DNA of 38,333 nucleotides from DASYLJ01 sp036009625 (GTDB lineage: Bacteria; Desulfobacterota; Binatia; DP-6). The notes beneath the pieces were generated by a model. The model was not told where the DNA came from. It did no database searches and saw nothing but the letters and a program-made list of their open reading frames with translations. The stretch covers positions 1-38,333 of the forward strand of contig DASYLJ010000065.1 in NCBI GenBank assembly GCA_036009625.1. The letters run 5' to 3'. Positions 8,770 through 16,415 of this stretch are shown in pieces. Within the stretch, counting starts at the first letter, position 1. Each line of letters starts with the position of its first letter. Made by a program: the position numbers and the translations under genes.

Positions 8770-9762
8770 CTATCGCAGCCGCGCGCGATACGCCGCCAGC
8801 ACCGCCGGCCGCGCCCGCAGCCACTCGACGGTGCGCGCGAAGCCGTCGGCGAAGGTGGTGCGCGCCTCCCAGCCGAGGGCGGCGCGGATGGCGCGTGGAT
8901 CGGACACCCACACGCTGGTGTCCCAGGTGCGGTCGGCCATAGCACCCCACTGCGGCTCGACCGTGAGCCCGAGCGTGCGTCGTGTCACCTCGACCACCTC
9001 GCGCAGCGTCGTCTGCGTACCGCTGCCGACGTTCCACACCGCGCCGGGCGTGCCCGTCATGGCCGCCAGCACGAACGCGTCGCAGACGTCGTCGACGTGG
9101 ACCCAGTCGCGTGCGGTGTCGGGCTGCGTCAGCGGGGGCAGACTGCCGTCGAGCCCGCGCACGATGAGCGTCGGGACGAGACGGTTCGGCTCCTCCCACG
9201 GGCCGAACGCGGTATAGAGGCGCAGCGTCGACCAGCGCCGGCCCTCACGCAGCGCCCAGTGCCGGACGAGGTGCGTCGCGGCGGCCTTCGTCCACGCATA
9301 GTCGCTGTTCGGGTCGAGGACGTCGCGCTCGTCGGGCGCGTGGTCCTTGGTGCCGTACTCCGACGACGAGCCGGTGTTGACGAGGACCGGAACCTCGGCG
9401 GCTCGACACGCCGTTGCGAGCGCCAGCGTGCCGAGGACGTTCGTGCGCACGATGGCATCGGCGTCGCGCTGCCAGGAGTAGGCGCCGTGGACGGCCAGAT
9501 GAAAGACCCACTCCGGCTGCACGCGCGCGACCAGCGTCGTGACGGCGGCCGTGTCGGTCAGGTCGACGGTGTGCCGTGTGACGGCGGCGCCCAGCTCCTC
9601 GAGGCGCCACGGATCGTGACCGTCTCGCACCAGGCAGTGCACGGCGTGCCCGTCGTGCAGCAGCCGTCGCGCGAGATTGGCTCCGACGAAGCCCGTGGCG
9701 CCGGTGAGGAGCGCCGTCGTCAGGCGATGCTCCGGTAGTCGAAGACGTCGAGGTACTGCCAC
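8770..9762 (-). CDS. NAD-dependent epimerase/dehydratase (nucleotide-sugar type)
   Basis: An extended SDR of up to 330 residues with TGATGFVG near the N terminus, the catalytic pair in DYAWTK (YxxxK) and the substrate-domain signature DWVHVDDVCDAFV. Members of this group epimerise, reduce or dehydrate nucleotide-linked sugars; the exact reaction is not clear. The start is uncertain. A GTG at 9762 overlaps the sulfotransferase by 43 bases and adds 13 residues before the Rossmann strand. A CTG at 9723 would give the 4-base overlap (CTGA) seen, with other start codons, at most junctions of this operon. I report the GTG. Neighbours suggest a role in making a modified glycan. Confidence 0.88.
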   Translation of the reverse strand: MAVPRRLRLPEHRLTTALLTGATGFVGANLARRLLHDGHAVHCLVRDGHDPWRLEELGAAVTRHTVDLTDTAAVTTLVARVQPEWVFHLAVHGAYSWQRDADAIVRTNVLGTLALATACRAAEVPVLVNTGSSSEYGTKDHAPDERDVLDPNSDYAWTKAAATHLVRHWALREGRRWSTLRLYTAFGPWEEPNRLVPTLIVRGLDGSLPPLTQPDTARDWVHVDDVCDAFVLAAMTGTPGAVWNVGSGTQTTLREVVEVTRRTLGLTVEPQWGAMADRTWDTSVWVSDPRAIRAALGWEARTTFADGFARTVEWLRARPAVLAAYRARLR

Positions 9763-10643
9763 ACACGCTGGCGGACATCGTCACGCTCCGCCGGTGTGAG
9801 GCTCTGCACCTCCTTGGCGTTCTGCTCCGGGGTGGGCACGCGGATCGTGCCCCACGGATATACCTCGGTGAGCACGTTGCCGTTCCAGCTCGGCTGCTTC
9901 AGCGACGGCGCGGCGGGGTCGATGCCGAGCGCTTCGCAGACGGGCTTCAGCGCCGAGGCCGAGTCGCGCATCACGTCTTCCGTGCGGACGATGTGCAGCC
10001 GCTTCGGAAAGCGCTCACGCGCGAGCAGCGCGTGATACTGGTTGATCGTCCACTGGAAGACGTACCTGTCGAGCGACAGCGGCACCGGACGCTTCTTCGT
10101 GTCGGCATAGGCCGACCACGGATTGCGCACGATGTGCAGCACGTGCGCGTTCGGCATGTCGGTCAGGATCTGCGCCGCATCGACGGTGATGATCGGGCTG
10201 TAGCCGACGTGGATCGTCTCGCGGCCGCTGCGGTTGAAGTCCTTCCAGACGTCGAACGTGGCGCGGAAGAACGCCGCCATGTTGTTGGCGCGGGAGCGAC
10301 CCGTCGCGGCGATGATCTCGGCGTACCGCCGCCCGCGCTCGACGTCGGACATGTCGAACGGCACGTGCCGGAACTTGCTCACCTGCGGCGTGCGCGAGCG
10401 CACCTTGCCTTCCTCGTCGATGATGGCGTGGAAGTCCTCGGCGGGCGTGGCGTCGAGCGCGAAGACGGGCCAGCGGTACTTCACGGGGAACATCGCCGAC
10501 ATCTGGTCGTTCACGAGCCGCGTCCCGATCTGGGACTCGAACGGGTAGACGAACAGCTCGGGATGGCCGTCAAGGAAGCGGTGCGTGGTGTTGCCGCCGT
10601 TCTCGTACATGGCGCCGATCATCAGGAGGCGGAAGTCGCTCAT
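9720..10643 (-). CDS. Sulfotransferase-family protein
   Basis: A 307-residue protein with the architecture of PAPS-dependent sulfotransferases. A phosphosulfate-binding-like N-terminal strand and loop (LLMIGAMYENGGNTTHRFL) replaces the usual RSGTS-like motif with ENGGNTT. The 3'-phosphate-binding segment reads HIVRNPWSAYADTKK, and LHIVRTEDVMRD matches the conserved strand following the central helix bundle. The likely reaction is sulfation of a sugar or lipid headgroup. Its ATG overlaps the stop of the DUF4915 gene (ATGA). Longer readings upstream of this ATG are out of frame with the real upstream gene and were discarded. Confidence 0.82.
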   Translation of the reverse strand: MSDFRLLMIGAMYENGGNTTHRFLDGHPELFVYPFESQIGTRLVNDQMSAMFPVKYRWPVFALDATPAEDFHAIIDEEGKVRSRTPQVSKFRHVPFDMSDVERGRRYAEIIAATGRSRANNMAAFFRATFDVWKDFNRSGRETIHVGYSPIITVDAAQILTDMPNAHVLHIVRNPWSAYADTKKRPVPLSLDRYVFQWTINQYHALLARERFPKRLHIVRTEDVMRDSASALKPVCEALGIDPAAPSLKQPSWNGNVLTEVYPWGTIRVPTPEQNAKEVQSLTPAERDDVRQRVWQYLDVFDYRSIA

Positions 10644-11791
10644 CGTGGTGCATCCTTTCCGGCGATCGTGGTGAAGCCCGCGAAGAGGGCTTTCGTCCGC
10701 GCCGCCGCGAGCCGCCCGCGGGCGGCCAGGGGTAGTCCGGTGGTGAAGCGCTCGGGCAGCGGCTCGACCGCGAAGAGCTGGTTGCCCTCGGGCCAGACGA
10801 GGCTGCCGAGCAGGCGGCCGTCGCGCGTGTCGAGCACATGCACGCCGCAGACGCAGCGTGCCGGGTCGAGCCCGGGCGCATAGTGGTGGAAGCGGGGCAG
10901 CACGCGTGACGTGCAGACGAACGCCAGGTGCTTGTGGAAGGCGAGGCCGCGCGTCCAACCGGGCAGGGTGGTGACCGGCTCGTAGCGACCGCCATCGCAC
11001 ACCCCGACCGTGCCGTAGCCGCTGTCGTCGACCCAGACGCGATCCTGGTGCAGCCGTGCCGAGTGCGGCCGCGTCAGACCGCGCACGACGACCTCGCGCG
11101 TGCGGCCCGAGAAGATGACGCCGCGCCGATCGACGGGGAAGTTGCGATGGCCGGGCCGTCGCGCGCCGGGAGCATCGGCCGACGCGGCGAAGAACGAGGT
11201 CGCGAGCGTCGGGCCGGCGGCGATGGCGTTCAGCTGCAGGAAGTTCGGGCCGAAGCGCGGCCCGCGTGCCGTCTCGATGCTGCGCGGCCACCACACGCGG
11301 GTGTGGGCGCCGTCGGCGTCGATGCGAACGACGGCGTTCTGTCCGACCGCGTTGCCGTGCAGCTTGCCACCGATGAGGGCGAGGTCGTGCAGGTAGAGGC
11401 TGCCCGGCAGCAGGCGGGTTCGGACCGGCACGAGCGTGCGGCTGGGTGCGCCAGGCGCTTTGGCGGGGACGAGGTCGATGATCTGGTTCGGGTTGCGTGT
11501 GCTGGCGACGTGGACGATGCCGCGCGCGTGATCGACGGCGAGCCCGTTCGGATGCGGGATGGGCAGGTGGGTGATCTCCGGCCCGCGCGGGCCGCGATGC
11601 AGCGCCAGGAGCAGATGCTCGTACTCGCGCGTCACCAGTAGCGTCAGGCGATGCTCCGCCAGCACGTCCCAGAACGCGCCGCGAGTGCGATGCGCCAGCA
11701 GGCGCGGATCGACCGGGCCCTCGCCGGTCCATTGCACCGCCACGCCCGCCGGGTCACGCCAGGCGGCGTCGTGCCGAGTCGCTGCCGTCAC
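10640..11791 (-). CDS. DUF4915/TIGR03032-family beta-propeller-like protein
   Basis: A 383-residue protein that I recognise by the family pattern LHDLALIGGKL, then a segment around LTRPHSARLHQDRVWVDDSGYG, then LPGWTRGLAFHKHLAFVCTS and a CGVHVLDTRDG strand. Family members are poorly characterised and look like beta-propellers; some are encoded next to, or fused with, sulfotransferase or TPR domains. The start is the GTG in the GTGA overlap with the GT2 gene, and its stop overlaps the sulfotransferase start, so it is translationally coupled on both sides. I see no signal peptide. A carbohydrate-recognition or lyase-like role is only a guess. Confidence 0.78.
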   Translation of the reverse strand: MTAATRHDAAWRDPAGVAVQWTGEGPVDPRLLAHRTRGAFWDVLAEHRLTLLVTREYEHLLLALHRGPRGPEITHLPIPHPNGLAVDHARGIVHVASTRNPNQIIDLVPAKAPGAPSRTLVPVRTRLLPGSLYLHDLALIGGKLHGNAVGQNAVVRIDADGAHTRVWWPRSIETARGPRFGPNFLQLNAIAAGPTLATSFFAASADAPGARRPGHRNFPVDRRGVIFSGRTREVVVRGLTRPHSARLHQDRVWVDDSGYGTVGVCDGGRYEPVTTLPGWTRGLAFHKHLAFVCTSRVLPRFHHYAPGLDPARCVCGVHVLDTRDGRLLGSLVWPEGNQLFAVEPLPERFTTGLPLAARGRLAAARTKALFAGFTTIAGKDAPR

Positions 11792-12474
11792 GCTGCGCGC
11801 CACAGCTCGATCGCTCCCCAGTACATGCGGAATGCCGAGCGCAGGTTCGTCGTCGAGCTGCCGCCGTGGCGTCGTGACGAGAAGATCGGCACCTCGACCA
11901 TGCGGTACTGCTCGCGCCGGCAGATGACGTTGAACTCGGCGTCGATCAGGTCGTCGTCGCGCGTCAGGCCGAGGAGCTTCGTGGCGCTGCGCGGGAACAC
12001 CTTCGGCGTGCCGTTGACGTCCCAGCACGACAGGTCGAAGAGGGCGCGGCATTCGAGGTTGTAGAGCAGCGAGCCCAGCCGCCGTGACCAGTGCTCGCGG
12101 ATCTTGCGGTTGGCCTTCACGACGACGTCGGGAAAGGTGCGTGCATAGAGCACCAGCAGGACCAGCTCTTCCGGCGTCGTGCGCGCCGAGTTGGTGTAGC
12201 AGAGCAGGTCGCCCTGAGCCGCCGCGATCCCGGCGCGGACGGCGCGGCCCCAGCCGCCGAGCTCGAGGCGCACCACGCGCACGTGCGGGTTGGCATCGGC
12301 GAGGCGGCGGCAGATGTCGTTGGAAGCGTCACGACAGTTGTTCGGCACCAGGACGATCTCCCAGGCGATGCCGCTGCGCTCGAGGGCCGCGACGTACTCG
12401 GAGACGATGGCCTCGATGTGCTCCGCCTGGTTGTAGACCGGCAGCACGATCGACGTCAGCGTGCCGGCGCTCAT
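11788..12474 (-). CDS. GT2-family glycosyltransferase
   Basis: A 228-residue GT-A fold enzyme. The N-terminal strand SIVLPVYNQAEHIEAIV and the EIVLVPNNCRD segment bind the nucleotide sugar. The usual metal-binding DxD position is not canonical: the sequence there reads LLCYTNSART. The C-terminal half has DDDLIDAEFNVICRR and a basic stretch before a final amphipathic segment. The missing acidic motif may mean a different metal site or a specialised donor. It starts at an ATG that overlaps the stop of the transketolase C-subunit gene and ends in an overlap with the DUF4915 gene. Confidence 0.85.
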   Translation of the reverse strand: MSAGTLTSIVLPVYNQAEHIEAIVSEYVAALERSGIAWEIVLVPNNCRDASNDICRRLADANPHVRVVRLELGGWGRAVRAGIAAAQGDLLCYTNSARTTPEELVLLVLYARTFPDVVVKANRKIREHWSRRLGSLLYNLECRALFDLSCWDVNGTPKVFPRSATKLLGLTRDDDLIDAEFNVICRREQYRMVEVPIFSSRRHGGSSTTNLRSAFRMYWGAIELWRAA

Positions 12475-13400
12475 CCCGCGCGCCGGTCGAGGGCCGCGCG
12501 TGCGGTCTCGGCGAGAGCCGGCGCGGACAGGCCGTGCGCGGCCTGCATCCAGGCCTGACTCCCGGACACACCGTCGGGCGCCGTGCGGACCCCGCAGCGG
12601 ACGAGGCGTGTGCCGAGGCCGCGCTCGGCGATGATCTCCGCCACCAGCGAGCCCAGCCCGCCCGAGACGACATGCGCCTCGACGGTGAGCACCACCGGCA
12701 CGCGCGCGAGCAGCGCCACCAGATCGTCGACCGGTGCCGGCTGGATGCTGGCGACGACGGCGACGCCCGCGCGCACGCCGCCGGCCGCGAGCGCGTCGGC
12801 GGCCTTGGTGGCTTCGGGGGTGATGCTGCCACAGGCGAGCAGCAGCACGTCCTCGCCTTCGCGCACCGTCTCGGCGTGTCCGGGCCGGAAGCGTCCGTCG
12901 AGACCGGGCACTTCGGTGCGGTCGTCCTTGCCGATGCGGTAGTAGACCGGACCCTCGACGTCCCAGGTGGCGGCGAGGGCGGTCGCCATCTGACGGTGGT
13001 CGGCGGGGGCGACGATGGTGAGGCCGGGCAGCGTGCGCATGACGCCGAGGTCCTCGAGGGCGTGATGGCTGGTGCCCTGGGGACCGTAGTCGAAGCCACC
13101 GCCGCAGCCGACGATGCGCACCGGCAGGCGATGCCATACCGGTCCGTTGCGGATGAACTCGAACGGACGCAGCGCCGCGAAGGTGGCGATGGAGTAGGCG
13201 AACGGCACGAAGCCGGCCTCGGCCATGCCGGTGGCGGCGCCCACCATGTTCTGCTCGGCGACGCCGAGGTTGAAGAAGCGCTCGGGGAAGCGTTCGCTGA
13301 ACGGCTCGAGCGCCATGTAGCCGAGGTCGCCCGTCAGCAGGACGATGCGCGGATCGTCGGCGGCGAGCGCGGTGAGCGTGCGGACGAAGGCGCCACGCAT
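12471..13400 (-). CDS. Transketolase C-terminal subunit (Pyr plus C-terminal domains)
   Basis: A 309-residue protein with the pyrimidine-binding half of a thiamine-diphosphate transketolase (LGVAEQNMVGAATGMA, where Glu is the cofactor-activating acid) and the C-terminal transketolase domain. It pairs with the N-terminal subunit encoded just upstream, with four bases between the genes, giving a two-chain enzyme of about 580 residues. Split transketolases of this type often sit in polysaccharide or secondary-metabolite clusters. There they transfer a two-carbon unit to make unusual or branched sugars, rather than serving the pentose phosphate pathway. That role is inferred from neighbours. Confidence 0.92.
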   Translation of the reverse strand: MRGAFVRTLTALAADDPRIVLLTGDLGYMALEPFSERFPERFFNLGVAEQNMVGAATGMAEAGFVPFAYSIATFAALRPFEFIRNGPVWHRLPVRIVGCGGGFDYGPQGTSHHALEDLGVMRTLPGLTIVAPADHRQMATALAATWDVEGPVYYRIGKDDRTEVPGLDGRFRPGHAETVREGEDVLLLACGSITPEATKAADALAAGGVRAGVAVVASIQPAPVDDLVALLARVPVVLTVEAHVVSGGLGSLVAEIIAERGLGTRLVRCGVRTAPDGVSGSQAWMQAAHGLSAPALAETARAALDRRAG

Positions 13401-13404
13401 GTAC

Positions 13405-14217
13405 TCAGCCCCCCGCCTCGATCTCGGCCATCGCCTGGGCGTACTCGGCGTCCGACATCGGGCTGTAGTGCCATTTGATCTGGCGCTCCATGTACGAGAC
13501 GCCCTTGCCGAACACGGTGCGCGCGATCAGCACGTGCGGCCGACCCTGCGTCGTATCGAGCCGGCCGATGGTGGCGGCAATGCCGGCGATGTCGTGCCCA
13601 TCGACGACATGGACGTCCCACCCGAAGGCTCGCCAGCGGTCGTCGAGGGGCGAGAGCGAGAGCACGTCGTCGGTGTAGCCGAGTGCCTGCTGGCCGTTGG
13701 CGTCCACCATCACGATGAGGTTCGCCAGCGCGTGGTGGTTCGCCACCATCACCGATTCCCACACCGAGCCCTCGTTGCACTCCGCGTCGCTCAGCAACAC
13801 GAAGATGCGTCGCGCCGAGCCCTGCATGCGTGCGGCCAGGGCGGCGCCGACGCCGAAGCTCAGGCCGTGACCGAGCGAGCCGGTGGAGAAGTCGATCCCC
13901 GGGAGCACGTGCTCGGGGTGGACGCCGAGCAGGCTGCCGTCGCCGCAGTAGGTGTCGAGTTGCTCGACCGGAATGATGCCCCGGATGGCCAGTGCGGCAT
14001 AGACCGCGAGCACCGCGTGCCCCTTCGAGAGCACGAAGCGATCGCGATCGGGGTGGTCGGGCGACGGGATGTTGAGGACGCCCCCGTAGAGCGCCGCCAC
14101 CAAGTCGGCGACGGAGAGGGCCGACCCGATGTGGCCGACGCCCGCGCGCTTCGACTGCTGGAGGATCGTCCGGCGGAGGGCCGCTCCGGAAAGCTCGGTG
14201 GCGGCGGCAGGAGGCAT
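13405..14217 (-). CDS. Transketolase N-terminal subunit (PP domain)
   Basis: A 270-residue thiamine-diphosphate-binding half of a split transketolase. Diagnostic parts are GHIGSALSVADLVAALY, DRFVLSKGHAVLAVYAAL, the TPP motif LSDAECNEGSVWE and DANGQQ. The ATG at 14217 is preferred; a GTG at 14241 would add eight residues but lies inside a possible promoter. It is the first of a run of seven tightly packed genes down to 7925. The enzyme probably works with the next gene product on a nucleotide-sugar or sugar-phosphate substrate of the same pathway. Confidence 0.92.
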   Translation of the reverse strand: MPPAAATELSGAALRRTILQQSKRAGVGHIGSALSVADLVAALYGGVLNIPSPDHPDRDRFVLSKGHAVLAVYAALAIRGIIPVEQLDTYCGDGSLLGVHPEHVLPGIDFSTGSLGHGLSFGVGAALAARMQGSARRIFVLLSDAECNEGSVWESVMVANHHALANLIVMVDANGQQALGYTDDVLSLSPLDDRWRAFGWDVHVVDGHDIAGIAATIGRLDTTQGRPHVLIARTVFGKGVSYMERQIKWHYSPMSDAEYAQAMAEIEAGG

Positions 14218-14227
14218 GCGGACGATG

Positions 14228-14257
14228 GTCGTAAGCCGCACCGCGTCGGCTTGTCAA
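14228..14257 (-). promoter_or_regulatory. Possible sigma-70-type promoter for the transketolase operon
   Basis: On the minus strand a perfect TTGACA (14257 to 14252) is followed after 18 bases by TACGAC (14233 to 14228), a weak -10. Transcription would start almost at the ATG at 14217, giving a very short or absent leader. The -35 match is good and the -10 is poor, so this is tentative. Confidence 0.3.
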
Positions 14258-14295
14258 CCTCGAACCGCATGCCGGCTGCGTCCACAGTCAGTCCC

Positions 14296-14466
14296 TCATG
14301 GGACGGGTCCCGGCGCCCGGCCCGTCAGCAGCGCGATCAGCAGGAACAGGACGGCAATGCCGACCAGGAAATAGCCGATCTGGGCGGACATCCCGGCCAC
14401 GCCGCGTGCGCCGAGCAGCGCCGCGATGACGGCCACCACGAAGAACATCAGTGCGTACTGCAGCAT
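14296..14466 (-). CDS. DUF1328-family small membrane protein
   Basis: A 56-residue protein (starting MLQYALMFFVVAVIAALLGA) with two hydrophobic helices separated by RGVAGMSAQIG and a short Pro-rich tail. Length and pattern match the DUF1328/YtjA group of tiny inner-membrane proteins, often stress-associated but of unknown function. The ribosome-binding site GGAAGGTGA overlaps the stop codon of the RHH gene upstream, four bases before this ATG, so the two are coupled. A 5-bp inverted repeat (14291-14304) spans its stop codon. Confidence 0.8.
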   Translation of the reverse strand: MLQYALMFFVVAVIAALLGARGVAGMSAQIGYFLVGIAVLFLLIALLTGRAPGPVP

Positions 14467-14470
14467 CTCG

Positions 14471-14650
14471 TCACCTTCCTGCGGCTCGCCGGCGCGGGGG
14501 CGCCGTGCGGGTCCGCTTCTCGAGGTAGGCCCGAATCGCCTCCCGTACCAGCTCCGATCGCGTTCGATCCTCGGCGCGGCGGGCGCGCTCGATCTTCGCG
14601 AGCATCGCCGGCGGGAGTGAGATGGTCATCGTATCGCGAGTCCTCGCCAT
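14471..14650 (-). CDS. Ribbon-helix-helix (CopG/MetJ-like) DNA-binding protein
   Basis: A 59-residue protein. The TMTISLPPAMLAKIERA strand-helix and the RTRSELVREAIRAYL helix form a complete RHH fold, followed by a basic, Pro/Arg-rich tail. RHH proteins bind DNA as dimers and often autoregulate or serve as antitoxins. No toxin-like gene lies next to it; its coupled neighbour is a DUF1328 membrane protein. GGAGG seven bases upstream of the ATG supports the start. An overlapping ATG four bases further upstream reads a different, poorly composed frame. Confidence 0.8.
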   Translation of the reverse strand: MARTRDTMTISLPPAMLAKIERARRAEDRTRSELVREAIRAYLEKRTRTAPPRRRAAGR

Positions 14651-14899
14651 GCATCGTCCTCCGTCCTGCTCGTGTCGCAGCGCAGCGAGATGGCTAGCTG
14701 TGCCGCACGCGTCGAGCGCCGACTACTGCGAGGGTCGTGCCAGGGTCGACACCCCGCCGTGGCGGGTCCTCGGGCTTCGAATGTGTAAATCGGGCGGCGC
14801 GTACGGCGTAACGTCTACAAACGCCCCCCTTGGGAATACCCGGTGGCACCCATCGTCGGGGTTTTCGTTTTTCGGCGCACCGTGCCAGGCTGGGCAGTG

Positions 14900-15700
14900 A
14901 TGACGACGGTGCTACTCGCTCTCCTGACGACGTGTCTGGCCGCGGCCCCTGCGCTGGCCGGGACCATCAGCATGAACATCTCGCAGTCGGCCGAGCTGGT
15001 CGATGGTTCGCTGGTGGTGAAGGTCAACGTCAGCAACTCCGGCGACGAGGCCGCGCTGGCCGTGACGCCGGTGCTGCGCTTCCGCGACGCTGAGATCCGA
15101 GGCAAGGGAAAGGCTACGCTCGAACCCAAGGGGACGTTCGAGGAGGAGCTGCGGTTGCCGGCCGGCGATCTGACGCCGGGCCGCTGGCCGTATCGCCTGG
15201 CCGTCGACTACACCGACGGCAATCAGTACCCGTTCCAGGCGCTGCAGTCGCAGATCGTCCTGCTCGGCAACCCGGCCCCGGCGAAGGTGGCGGTGCCGAC
15301 GGTCACGGCGGAGCCGATCGCCGGCTCGGGTGACCTCACCGTCACGCTGAAGAATCTCACCGACGCGGAACAGAAGGCGACGGTGTCCGTGCTCGTGCCG
15401 GACGGACTCGAGGCCGAGTCGAAGAGCGTGGCGGCCACCTTGCCGGCGTGGGCCGAGCAGAAGATGGACATCGCCATCACCAACCGCGCCGCGCTCGCGG
15501 GCAGCCGCTACCCGGTGTTCGTCGCCGTCGAATACGACGATGCCGGCACGCACCAGGCGGTCGTCGCGCGCGGCATGGTGGAGATCGTCGGCTCGGACTC
15601 GTTCCTCGACCGCAACGCGCGCTACCTGTGGATGGGCGCGGTGGGACTGGTGGTGCTGTGGCTGGGTGTCGTGGCGGCGCGATCCTTGGGCCGGCGCTAG
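14900..15700 (+). CDS. Exported Ig-like/CARDB-like protein with a C-terminal membrane anchor
   Basis: A 266-residue protein with a signal peptide (MTTVLLALLTTCLAAAPALA). Two beta-sandwich-like repeats follow, about residues 24-115 and 120-225, rich in alternating hydrophobic strands (VVKVNVSNSGDEAAL; LTVTLKNLTDAEQKATVSVL). A single C-terminal helix (YLWMGAVGLVVLWLGVVAA) and a basic tail come last. It should face the periplasm, anchored in the inner membrane. The start is uncertain: GTG at 14897 or 14843 would also work, the latter with a longer leader. It is divergent from the RHH gene and precedes the cytochrome cluster, but whether it takes part in electron transfer is unknown. CARDB-like is my description of the fold. 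Confidence 0.7.
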   Translation: MTTVLLALLTTCLAAAPALAGTISMNISQSAELVDGSLVVKVNVSNSGDEAALAVTPVLRFRDAEIRGKGKATLEPKGTFEEELRLPAGDLTPGRWPYRLAVDYTDGNQYPFQALQSQIVLLGNPAPAKVAVPTVTAEPIAGSGDLTVTLKNLTDAEQKATVSVLVPDGLEAESKSVAATLPAWAEQKMDIAITNRAALAGSRYPVFVAVEYDDAGTHQAVVARGMVEIVGSDSFLDRNARYLWMGAVGLVVLWLGVVAARSLGRR

Positions 15701-15882
15701 CGGCATTGCTCGCCGCGGGGCTGGTCGCGTGCGAGCACATGGCGAGCGAGCCGCCGTCGAGCGTCTGCACGACGATCGGCGCGCAGTGTCAGCTCGACCG
15801 CGGACCGCTCGGCGTCTGCGAGTCGGCCACGTGTCCGGCGGGCGCGTCGCCGCCGTGCTTCACGTGCATCTCGCAGCACTGA
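15658..15882 (+). CDS. Small Cys-rich lipoprotein
   Basis: A 74-residue product starting at GTG. The leader (ILGPALAALLAAGLVAC) ends in a lipobox with Cys25 as the lipidation site. The mature part has seven more residues of the pattern VC, QC, VC, TC, PC, TC (six Cys) in about 45 residues, suggesting a disulfide-rich knot. It overlaps the end of the preceding gene by 43 bases in another frame, so codon choice there is constrained. No family recognised. The lipobox and balanced Cys spacing are the main support. Confidence 0.55.
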   Translation: MAGCRGGAILGPALAALLAAGLVACEHMASEPPSSVCTTIGAQCQLDRGPLGVCESATCPAGASPPCFTCISQH

Positions 15883-15960
15883 CGTCGAGACGACGAACGC
15901 AACGCGATCGCTGAGCTCGCTCTGCTCGCGGTCGCCTGTGCCGAGCGGCAGCCCGCCGCA

Positions 15961-16202
15961 TCACCACGGCGCCGCGTCGGACTCGTAGCGGAAGAGCGTG
16001 CCGTCCCACGCGTCCTGCTGCGTGCTCCACCCCGTCATGTACCGGTCGTGGGTCGTGGGTTGCGGCCGGAGCGGGAGCACGCCTGGGCACTGTGGTCCTG
16101 CGCGATCTGCGCCGCGGCGTCGCAGCAATCTCGCTTGCAGGCGTACACCCAGCTCCAACCGAGATACTGACCGGCGCCGGCGCGAGCGCCGGTCACCGCC
16201 AC
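15961..16202 (-). pseudogene. Possible frame-broken small ORF with a heptamer repeat at the break
   Basis: Two minus-strand frames give natural-looking protein on either side of a break near 16046-16059. Upstream is GQYLGWSWVYACKRDCC followed by DAAAQIAQDHSAQACSRSG; downstream is THDRYMTGWSTQQDAWDG ending ESDAAPW and a stop at 15961. The break coincides with two tandem copies of a 7-base unit (TCGTGGG on the plus strand). Adding a third copy restores a single frame of about 82 residues. This suggests slippage loss of one copy, or a phase-variable site. No start codon with a ribosome-binding site is visible; the GTG at 16202 is only the nearest candidate. Function unknown. Confidence 0.35.
16168..16195. 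repeat. Perfect 10-bp inverted repeat
   Basis: TGACCGGCGC (16168-16177) and GCGCCGGTCA (16186-16195) flank an 8-base loop. It could form a hairpin or be a protein-binding dyad. No T-run follows on either strand, so it does not look like an intrinsic terminator. It lies inside the broken minus-strand ORF, about 220 bases upstream of the cytochrome cluster. Confidence 0.5.
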
Positions 16203-16307
16203 GACGGCGCGGCGACGACGAGAACGAGACGCGCGCTGTGCACGGCGCGGGAGCAGCGTGCCGTCGATGCGCTCGGGGAGAACGCGCGCGCGCGTCCCCA
16301 CTATTCG

Positions 16308-16336
16308 TTCGCGAGTTGCCTCACATCGAGTGTAAT
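16308..16336 (+). promoter_or_regulatory. Possible promoter of the cytochrome cluster
   Basis: TGTAAT at 16331-16336 matches the -10 consensus at five of six positions and lies in a locally AT-rich patch in otherwise GC-rich DNA. TTCGCG 17 bases upstream is a poor -35. The start of the NapC-like gene is 80 bases downstream. Position and local composition are the main support. Confidence 0.3.
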
Positions 16337-16415
16337 GAATTCCTCTTGCTCGCCTGAGAACTTCAGAGTACGTGGCGCTGATGCGGCGACGCAGAGCTCC
16401 GGGAGAGAGCCGACA

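Larger units (their letters stand above)
15883..16415. other. Gene-poor stretch before the cytochrome cluster
   Basis: About 530 bases without an intact gene. It holds the remains of a frame-broken ORF (-), a 10-bp inverted repeat and a locally AT-richer segment (about 16300-16370) with a possible promoter; these are listed separately. Other readings through it are Arg-rich and look non-coding. Confidence 0.6.

Noticed and set aside
9720..11732. Long upstream extension of the sulfotransferase frame
   Set aside because: It runs out of frame through the DUF4915 gene and has no protein-like composition before the ATG at 10643.
14291..14304. GTCCC-TCAT-GGGAC hairpin as terminator of the DUF1328 gene
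   Set aside because: The stem is only five bp, includes the stop codon and has no T-run after it.
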